Counted from the stretch's first letter, positions 22,163 through 35,935 are shown. The stretch is DNA of 64,000 nucleotides from Hepsetus odoe (GCA_017165825.1 CM029370.1:26374247-26438246), one strand, 5' to 3'. Notes: generated by a model from the sequence alone, not told the origin. Numbers and translations: made by a program.

Positions 22163-24129
22163 GTAAGTCAAACACACACGCGCGCGCGCGGTTTTGCGGC
22201 TCATAGAGGCAAGTTATGCGGTAACAGCTGGATCCAGCTGTTGTGTGTTGCTGTCGTTCACCGTCTGCTCGGTGATACACGTGCGCACTGTGGACTGACC
22301 CACTGCTCCCGGGTGTCTGCCTGCCCACCTCTCCATCAAACCTACAGCCAGAATGAACCTTTACACCCTCCCTACAGCCCAGCATCAGCCCTTCACTGCA
22401 AAGGCTGGACCTCCTAGTGCTCTTCATAGTAAAGATGAAGAAATCAATGCCATATAGGCTCCAAGGAGGGAATAAAAAAATCGTCCTTTGTGCTTCTAAA
22501 AGCAGAAATGCTGCTGATTGTGTCACCAAAGCAACACCAGCCTTAGGCTACCCTCACTATAAATAGACATAATGTGCTTAACGCACAGCCTGGGCAGAAT
22601 ACCACACACTTGGTCCAGATCATCTCAGTGACCTTGGAAGCCGCTTGTTGTTGGTTGCGGTCCAGTTTCCGCAGTTCACCGGTTCCTCTCTGGGTGAAGG
22701 TGGAAATCTGACTAGAAATGCATCCATTTGCAGGACAGCATGAAGGGGACTAATGATGCACTTGTGGCCTCCTCACTGCAGTAGGACGACTGGGGGCAAA
22801 AAGCCTTCAGTCTCAGGCTTTAGGTGCGCTTTCACTTCTCACCATAAAGACTAAGGTAATGGGATTTGTCACAGAGAAAAAGAAAGTTGTAATAATTGCA
22901 ACAATTGATTAATAAGGGAAAATTGAATCTCAAAGCAATAAACAAGGCTAAATTTGAAGCTATATGGCCAGTTTGTGTATATGCCATTTTTCATGGAACC
23001 ACAAAGCTAGACATAATTGAGTTAGAATTATTTTAATGCTGGTGTATATTTTATGCACATTGTTGCAGATTTTGTGCACATTAGTTTGCCCATTGCTCTG
23101 TGTCTGAATGTTATCTCTGTGCATGCTCGGTAGGGTGGAAACTGTCCCGTCTGTTTCCATGTGCTCCCTTTCTGCAGAGATGTGTGCACATGTGTTTACA
23201 TCAGGAAAAAGGACATGTGATGGGGACAGAAATGTAATCTGACAGGTCAAGTTGCTGAGGATGTACATGCATGAGGCCCCACACGCCTCCCCTGAGCAGT
23301 GTTCACTTGAATAAGCTCAGTGGCCTCGCACTTCCACATTTAACCCCCCTGGTCATTACCAGTGCTAATTTTAGCAGGGTTTTCCCAGTAAGGCCTGATT
23401 TGCATTCTATATAGTCATACTGTGCTGTTTTTACGCTACTGATGGATTGACAGGCATCACTACGGCAGCATTATTGTGCCATCTGAGCTGAAACATTTAT
23501 AGTAATATTTTGATTGGGGGACAAAAATCTTTGCACATTTCTGTGAAAGTAATGGACGCCTGATTTCAAGGCCTTTTTTTTTTCTTAAATGAGACATGAA
23601 ATTACCTTCTATCACCTCCAGCGCAGACAGATTAATCAAGTTTTATTCCAGTGAAGGTCTTTTATTTATGGATTCAATCGTCAGAAAATGAGCTTGATTT
23701 CTCTTGTGCCTGTAAGTTCTCAAATCAATGTCTTGAGGGACTTTCCTGACAGTTCTTGAAGCAGCACTGGGAAAAAAGGTTGAGCAGGGTATTTTTTTTG
23801 TAGTATTTTTTTAGTATTTAGCTTTTTTTTTTTAGTAGCAGTTAAAAAATAAGTAATGGATTTTGAATATATGTTTGTTTTTACTGGTTTCAGGGCAGTT
23901 TAAGGTTCCACTCAAAGGACAAAAAGGACAACACAGGTTATACCACACAGTAAAATGACCTTTGTCTTCATAATAGAGCTTTCCCGTGGTGCCTTTCTCA
24001 CTGTATTGGTGTGGTGATCACTAAACCGCAAATATCTAACGTCTTAAATCAAGTTGAACAGAAATCAAACGCAAAAAATCATGTGTACAGTCTGCATTTT
24101 TTCAGCTTTCAGCTAATTTCTATATGCAC
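22163..24129. other. Putative pkib intron 1, unique sequence
   Basis: No repeat family or coding frame recognised. The (CG)n-rich acacgcgcgcgcgcgg run at about 22175-22192 continues the CpG-rich promoter segment. Confidence 0.4.
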
Positions 24130-24283
24130 ACCATATAGGGGGCAGCTATTTAAAGAGCCTGAGGAGCAGTGATGGGTACGGTACCTTGCTCAAGGGTACC
24201 TCAGGGCAACTTACTGGTCCTGGGGACCAAGACCTTCTGATCCTGGGGCCAACTCCCTAACCACGAGGCCACCGCCACCCCAG
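24130..24283 (-). repeat. tRNA-derived SINE, tail truncated
   Basis: Reverse-oriented gggggcagctatttaaag, ggtaccttgctcaagggtacc, cttctgatcctggggccaac and ctaaccacgaggccaccgcc. The 24284-25023 sequence that follows is unrecognised. Confidence 0.85.
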
Positions 24284-25023
24284 AATGTCCTTCGTAATCT
24301 CTGAAGGCCACACCTACATTGGCCGCCTCCTTCGCAAAGGGCTACTTTTACATATTTTGTGTTTAGATTTCCAGAATTTTGTCCAATTTATTGGACATCA
24401 GTTTGTCATGTGGTGGTCTGAGGTGAGTGTGTGCTGTTTAGGCTAGTATTGACTGATGTTCTGAACCTTCTACCGCTTCTAAAAGGAATTGTCCACATTA
24501 ATAAATGCAGAGGATCTAAAAATTGTTTTATTTAATGATTATTATTATTTATTTAAATTATTTAAAAAGATTTTTCACTTTGTCTCTTTAAATTAAGCGT
24601 GTGGGTGTTCATTCAGAAGTGGGGACTTGTTGCTGTGTGGGTGTTGTGTCACCAGGTGAGTTATGAAGCACCTTCTGAGCCCTTCAGTCTGAGTTTCAGC
24701 AGGGGGACTGTGCCCCTGCCTGCCTCTCCCAGTGGGATTCGGCTGGTAATTGGCTTGGGTGATAATAACAAGAACTTCACAATTGTCTCTGCTTGCTAGT
24801 AGTGCTAATTGCGCCCAAGGGAACAGGCACTACCGTTTGGTGATATTTATTGTTTCTATGACCACACGCATTGCGTGCTCACATTATTGCAGTGCTGCAC
24901 CATTTCTGCAGGAAGGTTTCTGAGCTCATTATGTTACAAGCTCTTTAAACATAGTCCTTTATAAGGATGTTTATTATAATGATTAATGTGTCCAGATCTA
25001 TGTGACAAATTAATGTCTTGCAA

Positions 25024-25255
25024 TGAAAGTGACTGTTCTTGCCATTGTGAAACAGCGCAACACAATGAAATTACACCTCTGCCTTTTACCCACACACACA
25101 TACAACAGGGCGGCTATTGAAAGCGCCCGGGGAGCAGTGATGGGGACGATACCTTGCTCAAGGGTACCTCAGGGCAACCTACTGCTCTGGGATTCAAACA
25201 CATAACCTTCTAATCCTGGGGCCAACTTCCTAATCACTAGGCCACCACTGCCTCG
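25024..25255 (-). repeat. tRNA-derived SINE, full length
   Basis: gaaagtgactgttcttgcc tail, caacacaatgaaattacacc, ggcggctattgaaagcgccc, gataccttgctcaagggtac, decayed B box (attcaaacacat) and ctaatcactaggccacc head, all in family order. Confidence 0.9.
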
Positions 25256-25716
25256 ATGGTGTGCTGAATCGGTACACTTCTACAATTGTCTGTTTTAAAA
25301 CTTGCAATATGGGGAAAAAAGTCTCCAAAGTGTCCAAAAAGTACAAATGTCAAATGTCTCATTGCCATGCTTTTTATATGAGCTTTGAGCATCCAGAGCA
25401 ATCACAGAGCCAGATGGGTTCTATGTGTGTCATGATGAATCAAGGTGTTCACGTAACCCCTGAAAAGTGAACGTCAGCCAATCCGTCACATTATCGATTC
25501 ACCAGTGCTCATACACTCACATAACCCATAATGTGCAGCCTTATTAGAAATGAAAGCAAATCCTTAGAAGAATGTACCAGAAGTAATTTAGAAAACCATG
25601 AGCTTAAAAGTGAGCAGATCTCAAACTTCAGAGAAATCTAGATTTCAGATTTGGAAGTGACTGTGAGCCAATAATGTGCAACAGTTAAAAGATGACCTTG
25701 ATAAATTGTACTGAGA

Positions 25717-26702
<986 letters not shown>

Positions 26703-28029
26703 AACAGTTGAGGTTCAATCTGTTTGAGCTCCCCTCAGACTGTTGTGATGGAGCGGGTGAACGCTTTAACAGCTTCTGTGTTGGTGTTTCCCTGGCAGTG
26801 CCTCTGGGTTGATTCTCTTTGGTCGCGCAGCTTGTTCAGTTCCTTCATTAACAGATTGTTTTGATCGTGCCGGAAACATGATGCATGCTGGACTTCACTC
26901 AACACATACAAAATGCACTTTGTTCCCTGTGAAATCTATATTCATATTAATTCTTATGGCTTATCTTATGCAGTTGTACTGTTTTGCCACCTGGATCTAC
27001 CAGCTGGCGATTGTTTCTCTAACAGGATCTGGGCTGGCATTGATGTATCAGTGGTAGTTTTAGGCAGTGCATGCTGCTAAATGTGTGTAGCTTTGTGCCG
27101 TTCTCAGGGGGGGCTAAAAATATATGCAGCAATGAACCAAAATATTATGACTGCCTGCATAATATCATCACCAAAACAGCTTCCACCTGCTGAGCGGTGA
27201 ACAGCTCATTTGTCATTTGATTTTATTTGATTTTAATGTGGTGGCCAAATGGTAAATACGACTGGTAATACAATGTTAATTTTTTGCCATATGTTGTTGC
27301 CATGTTGTCCTCTAGGGTCCCTGCAAAGTCAGTGGTTAGTCATAGTACATTGATCAAATATAGACATGACAGTGTTAGTTGACTGTCAAGATCATCTATA
27401 CCTTCGGAGACAGGTTAAACCCAGCACCCAGCACTTGTATGATGAAGCCTAATCCTAATCCACAGTATCAGGGCTTGTGTAAAGTCAGACACGGGAGAGA
27501 TGACCTGGAGAAGCTGCTGCGCTATCATAAATTGCTGGATCTAAGCGAGTCATCACAGGTGCTAAAAATAAACCTCAATCTGGGCTTTGAGGTGTCCTCA
27601 GTGTCCCACCGCAAACCCAATGAGACCATTTGTACCAGGACTGGCCTGTGGCACATTATTATCGGTGTTCAGCTCCACAGATGTCAAGTAAATAGAGATG
27701 GTTGAGATGTGGGCCAAAGCTTTACAGCTTTCACTTTTTTTGTCCAGTAAAGCCTCTGTTTACACTGATAATTCCCTGCGACAGGATAAATGGGGCATTA
27801 GAAAAGCAGAAATAGCACTCGCAATCTCTCCTAATGCTGACTATCGATCTCTCCCGGGATCCCTCTCTGCTCATAGAGATGAATTATTTATAATGGCATT
27901 TAGGGAATCTTCAGGCAGGATGCCTCCTATAGACAGTGGAAATGTATCATCAGCGTTGATGTTGTGAAAATGGCACAATGTGGATTATTATTGGCCAAAG
28001 GGGGATCTGTATCTAGATTAAAGATTGGG
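26703..28029. other. Intergenic/intronic unique sequence
   Basis: No gene recognised. A tiny transposon-end remnant (aaccaaaatattatgactgcctgc) lies near 27135. The 27440-27960 portion is less A/T-rich and lacks repeats; it reads openly in places but matches no protein I recognise, and could be conserved non-coding sequence. Confidence 0.35.
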
Positions 28030-28441
28030 TATGTCCAAAAATATTGAGACAAATCTTCTAATTGGTGGGTTTAGCTGCTTTAATGCACACATTTAATTAA
28101 AGGCATCAGTCACACACACAGCATGTATGATCTCCATAGAAAAGCATTGCAAATAAAAGGGGTTGCCCTGGAGTAGCCACACATGAGGCTAAGGTCACTG
28201 TGCCTGCGTCCAGCGTTCTGCTAGAAGGGCAATTGGACTGTGGTGCTGTAGGAGTGATGGAGGTCCAATACCTTTGAGATGAGTTGGTCTGGAGCTTCTG
28301 GTCCAGAACTAATCAATGAACATCAGTAGCCGACCATAATAAAGCTCTCATGGCTAAAAGCAATCAAATTTTCACAGCAACGTCATAAACATCTAGTGCA
28401 AAGCATTCCCAGCAGAGTAGAGTAACTGCAACAAAGGGACA
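28030..28441 (+). mobile_element. Internally deleted Tc1/mariner derivative (MITE)
   Basis: It begins gtatgtccaaaaatattgag and ends with the fragment aaagctctcatggctaaaagc ... agtgcaaagcattcccagcag ... gcaacaaaggg. This corresponds to the transposase C-terminal region seen also at 2345-2450. Only the ends of the parent element remain. Confidence 0.5.
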
Positions 28442-28611
28442 TTTATTTAAATAAATTTACACAAAGGGTGTTTATGCCCTGGGAAAAATATAACAATTCT
28501 TCGAGAAATGTTCACAATACACAAACATTCATGATATTATTTATTTTCTGGGAAATTAAAATGGAGAAGGAAAGAAATAGTACTGCTGCAAAATTATGAA
28601 TTCAGTCTTCC

Positions 28612-28882
28612 TCTTCTGCAGCAGTGGTGGCCTAGTGGTTAGGGAGTTGCCCTGGATTGGAAGATTGTGGGATTGATTCCCTCACCAGTAGGTTGCCCTG
28701 AGGTACCTTTGAGCAAGGTACTGTCCCCGTCACTCTTCTCCGGGAACTTTCATAGCTGCCCACTGCTGCACGGTGTTTGCATGGGTTAAATGCAGAGGTC
28801 CAATTTCATTGTGGTTCACTGTGTGCTGTGCTGTGACCTCGCAATGACAAGAATAGTCACTTTCACTGTTTTCACTTTTTTT
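28612..28882 (+). repeat. tRNA-derived SINE, full length
   Basis: gcagcagtggtggcctagtgg A box, decayed B box gggattgattccc, core aggtacctttgagcaaggta, ccactgctgcacggtg, gggttaaatgcagagg, and tail caagaatagtcactttcact. Confidence 0.9.
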
Positions 28883-29324
28883 TCCTTAATTGACATCTCA
28901 CACACTGAGCGGCACTAAATCCAGTTAAACAGGACTAACTATTACTTTCTTTGGAATTAATTATGCATTTGGTCAGTGTTAAGTACACACCTGATCACAA
29001 TAAGCTCAGCTAAAAATATACTGTGATGTAATTTTCACAATAATGATAAATACCATATTACCTACCCCTAATTAAAACCCCTGGTTTCAGAAAGTCCTAC
29101 AAACCTTTGCACATACACTTTATTAGTTAGTATATATTCATAAAAAGACACAAAAAAAAACAACACAAATTGTAAAGGGTCAAATTTTAATGCACTTTTT
29201 TCATTTTTTTACAGTTCAGATTGCAGTAAAATATTTCTTTCAGTCAGAAACATAAATGTGGAATGAGCTGAAATTTAGAACCTGCACGCTCAGCTGAACT
29301 TCTCCACTCAATGCAAAAAATGAA

Positions 29325-29573
29325 GCTAAAAGTGACAACCCTTGTCATTGTGAAACGCAGCACAGCACAACACAACACGACAAAATTCAACCTCTCCGTT
29401 TCACCCATACACACACGTGCAGCAGGGGGCAGCTATTGAAAGCGCCCGGGGAGCAGTGACAGGGACGGTACCTTGCTCAAGGGTACCTCAGGGCAACCTA
29501 TTGGTGAGGGAATCGAACCCACAATCTTCTAATGCGGGGCAACTCCCCAACCACTAGGCCACCACTGCCCCAT
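29325..29573 (-). repeat. tRNA-derived SINE, full length
   Basis: Reverse order with good preservation: gtgacaacccttgtcattg, cagcacagcacaacac, gcagcagggggcagctattg, acggtaccttgctcaagggt, B box aatcgaacccaca and ccactaggccaccactgcccc. 28883-29324 holds nothing else recognised. Confidence 0.93.
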
Positions 29574-30027
29574 AAAAGTAAGGAGAGTCCTAGGAGAGTT
29601 AAATATGAAATAAACAGGATATTCTGTGCTGCTGGTCTATAAGAAATAGATAAATGGCAGCATTTGACCTGGGATTCATAAAGGCTGTATCAATATTGAT
29701 CTTTCATAGATAAACAAACAGTGCAATGTAGTCTTAAGCTGGAGGTGATGTGTAGGTCGTTCATGCCTTCCCCTGCTGTCCATTCAGACTGGATAATGCT
29801 TTGAGTCAATAGATCTGATATTATAATTTATTCGATATTTGATCTTATATTAGATATTTGATCATTTTTCTGTTAATTTTCTCAGCAATTTGAGGTGTAA
29901 TACCCCAAAAACAGAATTTACAGAATTTTAAGAATTTTGTGAGAGAGTGTGAAAAAACCCTTTAGGTTTCTCAGGCTCATAATATTGAACAGCAATGATG
30001 AGGATTATTATAAAAAAAATAATCCTG

Positions 30028-30151
30028 TCACTAGTTTTCATATTCGAAAGATGTTGAAGCTTGTAATGTTCAAAAACCAGAGCCCATCCTTCCTTTTAGG
30101 GTGTTTTGGAGCAGATGTTCTTTCTTCTCTGTTTCCTTGGTGACAGTTTGA
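30028..30151. repeat. Copy 1 of a local segmental duplication
   Basis: actagttttcatattcgaaag, ttgaagcttgtaatgttc, accagagcccatccttcc, tgttttggagcagatgttc and ttccttggtgacagtttg recur in the same order at 31618-31744. The duplication continues into the adjacent SINE. Confidence 0.9.
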
Positions 30152-30405
30152 AAGTGAAAGTGACTCTTATTGTCATCGTGAGTACACGGCACAACACACA
30201 GTGAACGACAATGAAATTACACATCTGCATTTCACCCACACACAAACACGTGCAGCAGCGGGGAGCTATTGAATGGGCCCAGAGAGCAGTGACAGGGATG
30301 GTACCTTGCTCAAGGGTACTTCAGGGCAACATACTTGTAAAGGATTCGAACCCAGGATCTTCCGATCTGGGGGCCTCGTCTCTAACTACTAAACCACCGC
30401 TGACC
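30152..30405 (-). repeat. tRNA-derived SINE, full length
   Basis: gaaagtgactcttattgtc, cacggcacaacacacag, gcagcagcggggagctattg, atggtaccttgctcaagggt, B box gattcgaaccca and an eroded head aaaccaccgctgac. Confidence 0.9.
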
Positions 30406-30502
30406 CTTAAACAAAATTTGTGTGGTCTACTAAGTCATGCATGTTTGGGACTCCCATTTACACTCTTTATCTTTAAGCTATTTCTTAAAATCAAGTATGT
30501 TT

Positions 30503-30533
30503 GTGTGTGTTTGTGTGTGTGTGTGTGTGTGTG
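30503..30533. repeat. (GT)n microsatellite
   Basis: A short GT run, followed at 30540-30645 by a fragment of the alternative SINE tail (actggtaacctgtccagggtg ... gacaagcggctatgaaa). Confidence 0.9.
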
Positions 30534-31155
30534 AGTGCACATGTGCCCTGTTATGGACTGGTAACCTGTCCAGGGTGTTTCTGCTGGGATAGCTGGGATA
30601 GAATCCAGCATCACCCAAGACCGTAATCAGGACAAGCGGCTATGAAAAGAAGTGTATTAATCTTCATGCAACATTTTTTGTTCTCTCTGCTACAAATACA
30701 TCACAGTCACCCAGGTTACAGCTACAGCTTAGTCAGTGATCTCAGAAATGTCTTCATCACTGTGTTCTTGAGCAAGCCTCCATCCATTCCGATTACTGTG
30801 CTTCTCTTCATGTGGTGGGTTAAAGCATCACTTAAAAGCAGAAAAGCTCCCTCTGGAGTTGTATACAATGTTCAGTGTACTATCCAGTTCACAGAGATTG
30901 TAGCAGATCCCTTTGTATTTTTTAACCAGTCAGCTTTGAAAACTGATTTACCAGCTGTTTTAAACAATGAGATTCATGGAGAAGCAAAATTTCTCCTCAG
31001 CAGAATTTATCCTATTTGCATAATGTACCTTAAAGTTTATTTGCAGTTTGTTTTTATGACTAATTATAAACGAACTTACTCACAGAGTGCCATTAGGCTT
31101 GATTGGAAGAACAGTGACTTGCAAGGGAGCACATCTCAGCTCTGGGCCCCATTTG

Positions 31156-31385
31156 AAGTGAAAGTGACTATCAGTGTGAACACAGCACAGCACACAGCGA
31201 ACCACAACAAAATGCATCCTCTGCATTTAACCCACACACAGTGTCGCAGTGGGCAACCGTATCCAAGGAGAGCCAAGGGAGCAATGATGGGGACAGTACC
31301 TTGCTCAAGGGTACCTCAGGGCAACCTACTAGTCTGACCTTCTGATTATGGGGCCTAATCCCTAAACACTAAGCCAACGTTAAGC
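31156..31385 (-). repeat. tRNA-derived SINE, decayed
   Basis: gaagtgaaagtgactatcag, cagcacacagcgaaccacaa, agtaccttgctcaagggtac, ggcaacctactagtctgacc and aaacactaagcc. The B box is lost. 30646-31155 has no recognised feature. Confidence 0.8.
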
Positions 31386-31617
31386 CTGGTGGACCAGCCT
31401 TAGAAGCAGATCAAAACTGTTCCATATTAATGAAAGATTTCGAGGTTTCCTATTCATGCATATGTATTTCAAGGTGGACCTCTTAAAGCCTGGGATAATT
31501 CTACAGTAAAGTGGTGGAGATCGAAGTTGTCTGGTATCAACGGACTAAGCCCAGTCTCTTTCAAAGAAAAGTGCATCAACGAATGGTACCTGTGGCATTC
31601 ACATTGTTTTAACTTAT

Positions 31618-31893
31618 GACTAGTTTTCATATTCGAAAGATCTTGAAGCTTATAATACTGTTCAAAAACCAGAGCCCATCCTTCCTTTAAGGGTGTTTTG
31701 GAGCAGATGTTCTTTCTTCTCTGTTTTTTTCCTTGGTGACAGTTTGAAAGTGAAAGTGACTCTTATTGTCATCGTGAGTACACGGCACAACACACATTGA
31801 ACCACAACGATATTACACATCTGCATTTCACCCACACACAAACATGTTTGAATTCGTATGCATATTGAATGCGTCCAGTGACAGGGATGGTAC
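31618..31893 (-). repeat. Copy 2 of the local duplication with truncated SINE
   Basis: 31618-31744 repeats the unique flank of 30028-30151, and 31745-31850 repeats the tail end of the SINE at 30152. The copy then diverges after cacacaaacatg, with only gtccagtgacagggatggtacc of the core surviving. Confidence 0.85.
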
Positions 31894-33805
31894 CTGTACC
31901 AGAAAAGTATTATTCTCCTCTGGATCTACAAACAGCACCTCCAACAGGATGTGTTGAACATCCATAAGTGGTTAAAATGGAGCTGATTTATCTCTAGCCC
32001 AAGGTGTGGATTCTTTCTGTGATTCTATATATTAAATTCTTGTCATTTATTGCAAGTACTGAAACTTTCTCTAGAGTCTGACCCTATTTGGGCTCATTTT
32101 TTGTGGTGCAACATGTGAGCTAGTGATAGTGTGTAATAGTTGTTAATAGGAGATAGTTACTCGCAAATGCGTACTGACGAAGAGATTTTTTCTCTTCCAT
32201 CCAAAACTATTACCAGCCTTCACTGGTAGACTCGTAACCTATTCCGTTCTGTTGCCTCGGTTTTCAATAGCTTGTTATCCGTGGGAATTTCTCTGCCTGT
32301 CTAAACCCGACAAAAAAATCAGAAAACATGTTATTAGCAGGCTTGCTTTATCAATGGCAGCAGACCTTGAACACACATTTGCTGCACATTCAACAACATA
32401 ATAACACTTTTTCAGCTCTCTGGAGAAAATGTACATGCAATATGTTGTGAAAAGGCCCAAGTATTCATTGCACAGTCCATGATAATGTTTTCCAATACAA
32501 CACATTTAATACAATTTTATCAAAAGTAGAAATACATGTTTTGGTGGAAAATAATTCCAGTTATTACCACCAGTTTCGCTTTGTCCTGGTGGACTACATC
32601 TGATTGCTGGTTCCATAACAATGGCACTCTGAAAGCCTAGAGCAAGCACAATGAGTGCATATGGCCCAGTGTGATTCATTAGATGCCCCATTTGGCACCA
32701 AGCAGCTTGGCCTTGTTCTCAGTCCAAATAGGGCTTTGAATTATATTCGATGCCATTGATGCCACGATCTTGATGCGTCAGTCTTTTTTCCCCTTCACCT
32801 ATTTATTTATTTGGTACTTTTCAAGCATAACCAGTGGCCACACTTTGCTGTATGGGGGCCCTTGAGGAAGCGAGCTGTTTGTTTGTGGAGAATCAGTGCC
32901 AGTGGGAAAGACATTCAGTGTGGACGTGTGCTGCAAAGAAGTGAGACCTGAGTCTGCCTTTCAAAGCACTTGAGAAGATGAATCACACTTAATCTGTGTG
33001 TATAGTGCCTCCAGCCTGGCTACATGTGTGGGCTCCGTCCCTTTGCCTTCAAGCTGTCAGCAAATGCAAACAGGCATAAATTAAAGTCTTTCTTTTTTCA
33101 TCTTCCTGACCCTTGGTCCGTTGTGATTTTCCTGCTGATAAATAACGTTTGTTTCTCTCGTTGATCTCTCGGCTGCTGTTGCTGTTGATGTGAACGCATG
33201 CCGTGCCCAGTTATTTTTAGGCCCTGCGTATGCTGTGATGCAGTGAACTATGGAGGTCGCTGAAGGCAGTGGCGTAATGCTAAACTAATTACTTCTGTTC
33301 GCCTTAAGCAGATGTGTCAAGTGTGGCGCCTTTGTTAAAAATGACAGGGCAGATGTAATTCAGATTCAGTTAGAACTCAGTTTAACCATGAAAATTAAAT
33401 GAGCAACATACAACTAAGAAGTCCACAGATTTAAAATGAATTTCCTTTTCTTGGGACCAAATCTGGGGAAACTCTGACTTTTTAATCTGTGTGTGTGAAG
33501 ATAATCCTGGGAACTGTGTTTTCACACTCAGCGGGAGGTGTCCTTTAAGCACATGTGTTTCAGCTGATTTCTGCCTATTTAGAAAAGCTAGGCGCTCTCT
33601 CTTCTCAGGCCCAGCAGAAAAACAAAAACAGAAAAGTTCTTCCACTGTGGAAGAAATCTGTATGATAGGCTGCTATGTCCATTTAACACAGTTTTCTAGC
33701 TGAAGCCTTTGGAGAATTTGCACCAAGCGCTGACTTTCCCAAAGATTGAGCAGAATAACACAATTAGATCTTAATCCTGTCTTTAAATCTACTTTTCCCC
33801 TTAAG
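31894..33805. other. Unique sequence, no gene recognised
   Basis: No repeat family found. About 33120-33370 is a repeat-free stretch with homeobox-like core motifs (gctaaactaattac) and E-box-like sites; it looks like possible regulatory sequence but cannot be demonstrated here. Confidence 0.35.
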
Positions 33806-34053
33806 CGAAAGTGACGATTTGTCATTGTGAAACAAAGCACAGCACTCAGTGGAACATAACGAAATGCAGCCTCTGCTTTTTATCCATACACACACCGTGC
33901 AGCAGGGTGCAGATATTGAAAGTGCCCAGGGAGCAGTGATGGGGACAGTACCTTGCTCAATGGTACTTCAGTGCAACCTACTGGTCTGGCATTCAAACCC
34001 ATGGCCCTCCGATCTTGGGGCCAATTCCCAAACCGCTAGGCTACCGCTGCCTG
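33806..34053 (-). repeat. tRNA-derived SINE, full length
   Basis: gcgaaagtgacgatttgtc, gaaacaaagcacagcac, gtgcagcagggtgcagatat, cagtaccttgctcaatgg, a mutated B box (cattcaaaccca) and aaccgctaggctaccgctgcc. 34054-35254 that follows holds nothing recognised except a SINE-tail scrap (gggacaagcggctatgaaaa) near 34768. Confidence 0.9.
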
Positions 34054-35254
34054 GTGCATCAGCTGACAAAGCTGAACATCTTAGATGTATTTAAATTGTT
34101 TTATAATTAAGGATACATGATGTAAAGCCTAACCCTGGAACGCTTTTATTAGTGTTTCCTCTTCTAGATTACCTGATATGCTGCTGTTCTAAAACTCATG
34201 GATTTCTCAGGTCCTTATAACCTCAGATACAATGGATGCTTTTGAGGAATCCCTCAAAGATTTACTGCGTATAGGTAGCAGAGCTTCATCCTTTCTACGC
34301 TGATCCTGCTCTTATAACAGTGATTTCATTACCTTGGACAATTTCTAAGAGGTGTTTCGAAACTCATGAGACAATGAATATTCAGTGAGGAATTTGACTT
34401 ACTGATGCTCACCGACAGCTCTATAACCGCATGATTCACTGTGAATAAATCACTTTAAATGATCTGAGGTTTGTACAATGGGAGAGTGTAATTACAGATT
34501 GTTTTTATGGACCTGCTTTGAGACATCTGGTCTGCTTTAGCCAAGCTTAAGTCAGTGTTGTCCTGTTCTGGACAAGTGTTGAGTTGCAGTTTTAGCTGTA
34601 GTGGCTCAAGGAGACAAAATAGGCATAACTTTGCCATTCAGCCTAAGCAAAAGCAGCCCAACATGGAGGCTACAACATTTTTTGACAAAATAACTGAAAT
34701 TAATGTTAGAATAAACATAAGACTGAATGGCATGTGGTTTGAGACTCTGGTTGACTGGGCCCTAATTGGGACAAGCGGCTATGAAAATGAGTGAGAGAGT
34801 GATCCAAAGCTACTGTATTGTGTCCTATCTGATATTGTCTCAGACATGCAGAAAAAATCTGAAAAAAAAATTAAGGTAAAGTAGGGTTCACCTGGATTCA
34901 GGCACAGATGTTTTGTGTTGGTTAAGTTGTTTAGAGCACCATCAAGCTTGGATTAAGTATTAACACTTGTCAAAACAAACTTAACTAAAGAAGAAAGGCA
35001 GGCCTACATCAATCAAGGTTGAAGTGACCGGCAATCAATGGTGACACTTCACAGTAAGTTGTCACTGTGTACTTCTAACTATTTGGGTTTCCTGGAGAGG
35101 GATTAACCCTGGTTTTAGACTCGACAGCATTCTGAATGGGCATTTGCATGGAAGGAAAGTCCAGGATTTAATTAAATCTCAAATTAAAAATGAAAAATAT
35201 AAAACATTTGTCTGGTATTGTTTAGTCTGCCACATCAATAGATTCAAAGATTTA

Positions 35255-35500
35255 GTGAAAGTGACAACCCTTGTCATTGCGAGGTCACAGCACAGCGTGA
35301 ACCACAATGAAATTGGACCTCTGTATTTAACCTATGCAAACACCATGCAGCAGTGGGCAGCTATTGAAAGTGCCCGGGGAGCAGTGACAGGGACGGTACC
35401 TTGCTCAGGGGTACCTAAGGGCAACCTACTGGTGGGGAATCAAACCCACAATCTTCCGATGCAGGGCAACTCCCTAACCACTAGGCCACCGCTGCCCCTT
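35255..35500 (-). repeat. tRNA-derived SINE, full length
   Basis: agtgaaagtgacaacccttg, gaggtcacagcacagcgtg, accatgcagcagtgggcagc, acggtaccttgctcagggg, gaatcaaacccacaatc and ccactaggccaccgctgcccc. It follows the same orientation as its neighbour at 35596. Confidence 0.92.
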
Positions 35501-35595
35501 TTACTGTCGTTTGTACAGTCTGCAGGTACAAGTACAATGAAACCTGAATGCATTTTCACAGAATGCAACAGGAAAACCAATGCCCAACATAAAGT

Positions 35596-35820
35596 GAAGT
35601 GAAAGTGCCTGTTTGTCTTTGCGAACCCACCACAGTGCACCACCACAAAATGCTTCTGTGAGTTTAACACATACACAGAGGCGAAGCAGTGGGCTTTCAC
35701 AAATTCAGAGGCTGGGGAGCAGTGAGTGGGGACAGTACCTTGCTCAGTGGTACCTCAGTGTAACCTGCTGGTGCTGTGACCCTCTGGTCATGGGTTCAAC
35801 TCTCTAACCACTAGGACAAA
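35596..35820 (-). repeat. tRNA-derived SINE, decayed
   Basis: aagtgaagtgaaagtgcctg, caccacagtgcaccaccac, gcgaagcagtgggctttcac, cagtaccttgctcagtgg and aaccactaggacaaaac, in family order and more diverged than the copy 100 bp upstream. Confidence 0.85.
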
Positions 35821-35935
35821 ACAGTCAATATAAATGTGAGATTATAATAAATTAAGAAAATAAACACAAACTCCAGAGCACTAAAACATCTGCATTATAT
35901 AATATTATTAGTTCATGGTAATAAGTCAGCAGTAA

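Noticed and set aside
21936..22529. 197-codon minus-strand frame over the CpG-rich segment
   Set aside because: Long open frames are expected by chance in GC-rich sequence; there is no recognisable domain, and the plus-strand splice donor and CRE explain the segment better as a promoter/first exon.
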